The notes under the pieces: generated by a model
The model's input: only the letters and a program-made list of their open reading frames with translations
Database searches by the model: none
What the model was told of the DNA's origin: nothing
Shown: one piece after another, positions 59,685 through 64,000 of the stretch
Layout: each line of letters opens with the position of its first letter
How positions within the stretch are numbered: the first letter of the stretch is position 1
Program-made: the position numbers and the translations under genes
Assembly: GCA_028023455.1 (NCBI GenBank)
Contig: JAQFVV010000281.1
Span: 932,001-996,000, forward strand
Reading direction: 5' to 3'
Source of the DNA: Epiperipatus broadwayi
Taxonomy: Eukaryota > Onychophora > Udeonychophora > Euonychophora > Peripatidae
DNA length: 64,000 bases

Positions 59685-59695
59685 TATATATATAT

Positions 59696-60400
59696 TGTAA
59701 CAGAATTACCTTTTCGACCGTTCATAAACGTTTAATTTTACACTTTACAATCGACATGACTGTCATGTCAAGCAAAGAAGCAAATATAGACTTATTAATT
59801 AAGTCTATATTCCTGATCGAATACCGAGATTACCGGTAGCATATTTCAGTATTATCTTTCCCGATCAGCAGCTTCTTTGGCTGCTGGATATTCATTCATA
59901 AGAATGATTTATTTAAAATAATCCAGCACTTGAAAATATTTATAAAATTTGCGAGATTTAATATTACTGTACTATATCGACACGTGTACTTTTACTAGAA
60001 TAAATGTCTAATTAGTATTTTATAACCCTACGGGTATATCATTATAATTAGTATGGTGAAGAAGGAAAGACAAGATGTAAAGAGCTATTTATAAATAAAT
60101 ATTGTTTAATATGATACATTCATAAACATTAAAATATAATACTTCAACATAAAACAAGCAATCATTTAAAAATAACACAAATTATATTTAATTTGATTAT
60201 TCACACTAATAATGATAATTCTTTGATACTAAACATTTATATGTAGATATTTTATAGTTTATAGTCTTTTCTTATGTATTCTTTGATACATAAAATATTA
60301 ATTATTTGGTTCATTCAGATTCACTTTTGCAATTGCATTTTTAAATTAATGTGGCCATTTATGAAAGTGTGTGCACGCGTGTTATATTAAAGTTAATTAC
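59696..60400. other. Unclassified stretch starting with TTGTAAC
   Basis: Begins at an (AT)n tract with TTGTAACAGAATTACC, suggesting the terminus of a further unit that would enclose the following gag relic. No gene or partner repeat recognised. Confidence 0.35.
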
Positions 60401-62474
60401 CTAGATTTTCTAGATGTTGACGAGGGAATTATTATCCATCCTGTGGATTACTCCACTTCTTTTGTAGAGATGGAAATTCTTGGGATCTGGCTGGATTCTT
60501 TCTTGCAGCTCACTTAGGTCGTATTCTTGCGGCTTCATGACAGGGAAAGTGAACCATCAGGCAGGCGCTATCTCTACTATTAATGCATGGGGAAGATGAC
60601 TTTACACCCAAGGCGAGCATGGATTAACTGGCATCCATTGTGGCCTTCTTTGCCCTGCATTCTCGATGTCTCATCTAGGTACATTTTTGTTCACAGCTCT
60701 CAAACTACTCTGTCTGTTAGCTCAGCAGACTCCTGAAACAACTAAAACATGGCTACTTCTTTTACAATTTTCTTCTTAATTGTCCCAGAATCCTTTACTT
60801 ATCTTCTTGATTGTTTTTGGAATGTCATTAATTACATTTCACACATTTATTTTACCTTCATTAAATATATAAAATTTTATTCTTGTTTTTTATTTATTTA
60901 TTTTTTTTTATTTCCATTTCTTTTTTCATAAATAATTTTCTTATTTACACACTCTTTACTTTACACACCTATACATATATATTTCATGCATTCACATGTG
61001 TATTTTGAAGAGACGATCTTTATCTTTTTTTTATTATAAATCTATTTATTTTTATTTATAATTGTGACGGAAATTTTATGATTGCTAATTCTACAATCAT
61101 TAACCCTTTTTATTTACTTTCCCTTTATGACTTGATCATCAACTTCGATGATCTTATTTTACTATTCCTTAAACTTTACTAATTTTAAATTTAAAAAAGT
61201 TAACATTGGAAGGTGGAAGATAAGGATCTTGGTTGCTTACCTTCATTTACTTTCTTTAATTACCATAATTGATTTTTTACTTAATTGCATTCCTCACTGC
61301 CATTTTGATTTTTTAATTAAAACTTAACTTAAAATAAATTTATTTCATTTTTCTAACTGTATTATCCACTTTCTATAACTTAGTTTACATAAAACTCTCA
61401 TTTAATATTATACTATATATTAAATGTACACATGTGTGATCGCAGTCTGTGTGATCATCACTTTACACCGCTCCCTAATTTTTAAGAATTAAAATATAAT
61501 GAACTTTCTGTGAAGGCCATTTTAATTCTTAATATTTAACTTCTGTGGTGAGATAATCATGGAGACAATTAGCCAAAAGCTATATGTATTCAATCCAAAG
61601 AATCTGCGCTAATCATACCATTTTAATCCCTGCGGAAGACTTTAACACACACCGACATTTTTACTGTTTGTTCAACTTAATAAAACACGGACCTCTTCAT
61701 TTTTTATATTTTTCTCAGCATGATTCTTAATAAAATGGGAAAATTTTTTATCCCTCAAAGATAATGTGCCCAGGATTCTTATTGATGCTTCATTATTTTA
61801 AAACTTAACGCAGATACTCACCTTCACATTTACATCATACGCAGAGACGGCTTAACTAAGCTCAGATGCGATCCATACATAATCCCTATACACACATACA
61901 AATTCCTCAATCCAGAACCTCAACCATATAGCATTGACACTTAACACTTAACTTTATTACTATTATTTATTTTATTTTATTTTATTTTATTAATTATTCC
62001 TTTAATGAGCTTGGATGTTTATTGTTCCATCCTATATCTTTTTTTCATTTATTTATTATTTCTAGCTGCATTTGCAGACTTACAGATTATACATTAAAAT
62101 TTAAATTCTTTTAGCTATCATAATGGCATCTTATGGTAGACATAGTTACTACATTTTAATCATCATTTCTCTTTTCTTTATATTTTTTTTTCACGTGCAG
62201 CTGTGTTTGACAGGCTTACATTAGGAGTTTGTCATTGTAAATTACAAATTAGTTTGTTTTATGTTACTTCCTTTTGTTTTTCATATTTTGCATTTAAAAT
62301 TTTATCATTTAAATCTCATTATTATTTCATCCTCTCTTCCCAGTACATTTATTTTATTTACATTGATTTTTTATTTTTATTTTTACAATTTATAAGTTGT
62401 TCTCCATTCTCGAAATCCAGGGCCGTTAATATTCGGTCAAGTTGACATATCCATTGTGTTAGATTTCTTTTAAA
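60400..62474 (-). other. Probable downstream part of the minus-strand retroelement
   Basis: 60420-60720 is less AT-rich; its minus strand has short frames such as RHRECRAKKATMDAS (resembling the end of a gag zinc knuckle) and EYDLSELQERIQPDPKNFHLYK, but no longer frame. 60750-61480 is pyrimidine-rich. TTAGGGAGCGG followed by TGTAAAGTGATG (sense, near 61463-61486) could be a polypurine tract and LTR start. None of these is strong alone. Confidence 0.3.
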
Positions 62475-63499
62475 TTAGTTTTTATCTGGAGGTTCTTTGT
62501 TACTCCTTTTGTTCGACATAAATCCATTGGTGATGGGCCATGGACTTCTATTCATATGTCTACCACAGTATCTGAGTCCTTTCAGATAATTTCCATCCGC
62601 ATATCTCTTCATCAGTCTGGACACTTTATTTCTATCAAAAAATCTCTCCTTATTTCCTTCCCAGTAATTCTGATGAAGGTTATATGGACCCATATTCATA
62701 ATCAGATCTTTAGGAGGGATTTTGAATCCTCGATCTTCAGCCATGTACCTTGGCCTAATACTGTCAAGTGCATTACGTAATTCGATGCCTTGTTCGACTG
62801 TTTTTCTTCTGGCACCTATAATCATTTTCTCCACATTATATATTTCACTACTGGCTTGCATGCATTCATTGCTGCTGTTGTGCTTATCATTATTAATTAT
62901 TTCTTTCATCCCTAAATTTTCTAATTCACTCTCCCTTTCCTCTACCTTTTACTCTATTCTCTCTATTGCTACTTCTAACTGATTGACATCCAATCTTAGA
63001 CTCTCTATAACTTTCTCGTTTACATCATTATTCACTTCAATTTTCTTTCCTTGCTCTAATTTAAAACCCTCTATTTCCTGGCATACTACTTCTAGTTTAT
63101 CTTCTACATTGGCTACCTTTTCATTTACTTCAATTCTAACCTCCTGTGCTCCATTATTCCACTCCCCCATAATTCGTTGCTTGCATTTCTCGAGTAAATC
63201 AATTTGGCTATCCAATCTTTTATTTATGGCCTCCAATTGACAAGTGGTTTGCCTAGCATTTTCATTTAACTCTTCAAATTTCTGATTGAAGCTCTCAGTT
63301 ATTTGTTCACGGAACTCTTCCATCATTCCCTTGTTTGATTCCTCCCTTTGCTTCTCTTTTTCTTTGAATTCTTTGGAAAATTGTTGCTGATTTTTTAATA
63401 TCTCTTTTAACATACTCATCACATCATGGTATTCTACATTGTGCCCTTTTTGTGTTCGTTACTACTAATACTCCCCTCTGTGTCACTTTGGACATCCAT
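62475..63499 (-). pseudogene. Coiled-coil gag-like protein, decayed
   Basis: An ATG at 63499 opens MDVQSDTEGSISSNEH..., then a frameshift near 63430 leads into 157 codons of charged coiled coil (63422 down to 62949, e.g. LKEILKNQQQFSKEFKEKEK). After one stop the same frame continues for 144 codons with EIYNVEKMIIGARRKTVEQG and a C-terminal RYCGRHMNRSPWP. Acidic N-terminus, long coiled coil and basic C-terminal part suit the gag of certain Ty3/gypsy-like elements, and it resembles the plus-strand relic at 29294. A host coiled-coil pseudogene is the alternative. No pol domain is clearly visible downstream. Confidence 0.5.
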
Positions 63500-63644
63500 C
63501 TTTGTTTTTGCTCTCGTGTGCATGAACCTATTTTTAAGTTTATGAATGAATCTTTAATTATATTTCCACTATACTGATTCTATTTTGTTCTAGACCCTTT
63601 TATTTCTATTTGCTAATTTAAATTTTTTTTTACGATTGGCGTTT

Positions 63645-63653
63645 GGTCCGCCA
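63645..63653 (-). other. Candidate primer-binding site, TGGCGGACC
   Basis: Lies about 145 bp upstream of the gag start and is preceded by ATTAAC, exactly like TGGCGCCCG at 25121. Only the first five bases match a common primer tRNA (Lys), so it is tentative. Confidence 0.3.
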
Positions 63654-64000
63654 GTTAATCCTAACCACACCTGCTCAGATTCTTTGCCTACCTGCCTTAG
63701 ATTCGTTTCCTCTCCCTGATCTGTCTATTTTCCCAACTATTACTCTCAACTCTACTACGTATATATTTATTGATAAAATTATTTTACTTCACTATGACTG
63801 TTTGAAATAAGACACGTATATAATTTATTTTAAATTTCACTGATATACTTTATTTTACTATATTTATGACTTATCGATAAAATTTCAAAATCTATTCCCC
63901 ATTTATATTAGATTTCAATATATATATTGTGCTAATGCCAAATTGGCACATGTATATAAAATAATTTTGTATAAAAATTATTATCAAAATCTTTCGGAAA
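63654..64000. other. Possible LTR or leader, runs off the window
   Basis: If the minus-strand element is real, its 5' LTR should lie here. A palindromic GCTAATGCCAAATTGGCAC (63932-63950) stands beside a short AT tract and shares TTGGCACATG with the left edge of the insertion at 23785. The window ends before a repeat pair could be tested. Confidence 0.3.

Overview
The window looks like intergenic or intronic DNA from an AT-rich animal genome, probably an invertebrate. The evidence is long (AT)n tracts, an RTE-type LINE present twice, a Penelope-like element, Ty3/gypsy-like LTR-element relics, one convincing spliced exon of a host gene, and a 500-N scaffold gap. I see no operons or other prokaryotic features. 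I cannot name the species. Nearly every open reading frame belongs to a decayed mobile element.

Layout. 1-3256 is AT-rich with nothing recognised. 3273-7185 is an array of 466-bp tandem units arranged head to head (about five units on one strand, about three on the other) and flanked by a direct repeat of up to 16 bp. Each complete unit carries a type I hammerhead ribozyme motif. 9039-9309 is a foldback element distantly related to those units. 9500-11420 is a decayed Penelope-like element (reverse transcriptase plus C-terminal GIY-YIG endonuclease). 11639-12499 is an element with short terminal inverted repeats. 13826-14590 holds a microsatellite and two minisatellites. 15133-18341 is RTE LINE copy 1 (minus). 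21710-21878 is a minus-strand exon from the kinase-homology domain of a receptor guanylate cyclase.

A family of long non-coding repeats then dominates: copy A (21981-28612, plus), copy B (37898-41880, minus) and copy C (42914-47795, plus). A probable distant relative D lies at 54962-59684. Their ends read TTGTAAC... and ...GTTACAA and lie directly in (TA)n tracts. B and C form a large inverted pair, and comparing them exposes a 745-bp TTAA-flanked insertion in C and a 101-bp tandem duplication in B. Between these repeats lie a coiled-coil gag-like relic cut by the scaffold gap (29294-30466), a tRNA-related SINE-like stretch near 34.3 kb and RTE copy 2 (34681-37832, minus).

The right-hand part has an older RTE relic (51040-51740), a hammerhead-shaped hairpin (51779-51840), a Ty3/gypsy-like element with its central pol deleted (51848-54575, minus), a 299-bp foldback containing another hammerhead (54601-54899), and a second coiled-coil gag relic (62475-63499, minus).

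The most interesting signal is the hammerhead system. Three sequence-diverged families (466-bp array, 54.7-kb foldback, 51.8-kb hairpin) fold to the same architecture, and differences between families mostly preserve pairing. The array has the structure expected if a multimeric, self-cleaving transcript was reverse-transcribed and integrated. The nearby Penelope-like element is the kind of machinery known to be associated with hammerhead motifs in animals, but its own catalytic motif is broken, so it could not have acted as it now stands. The second notable pattern is the family of long non-coding repeats delimited by TTGTAAC/(TA)n junctions, which I cannot place in a known transposon class.
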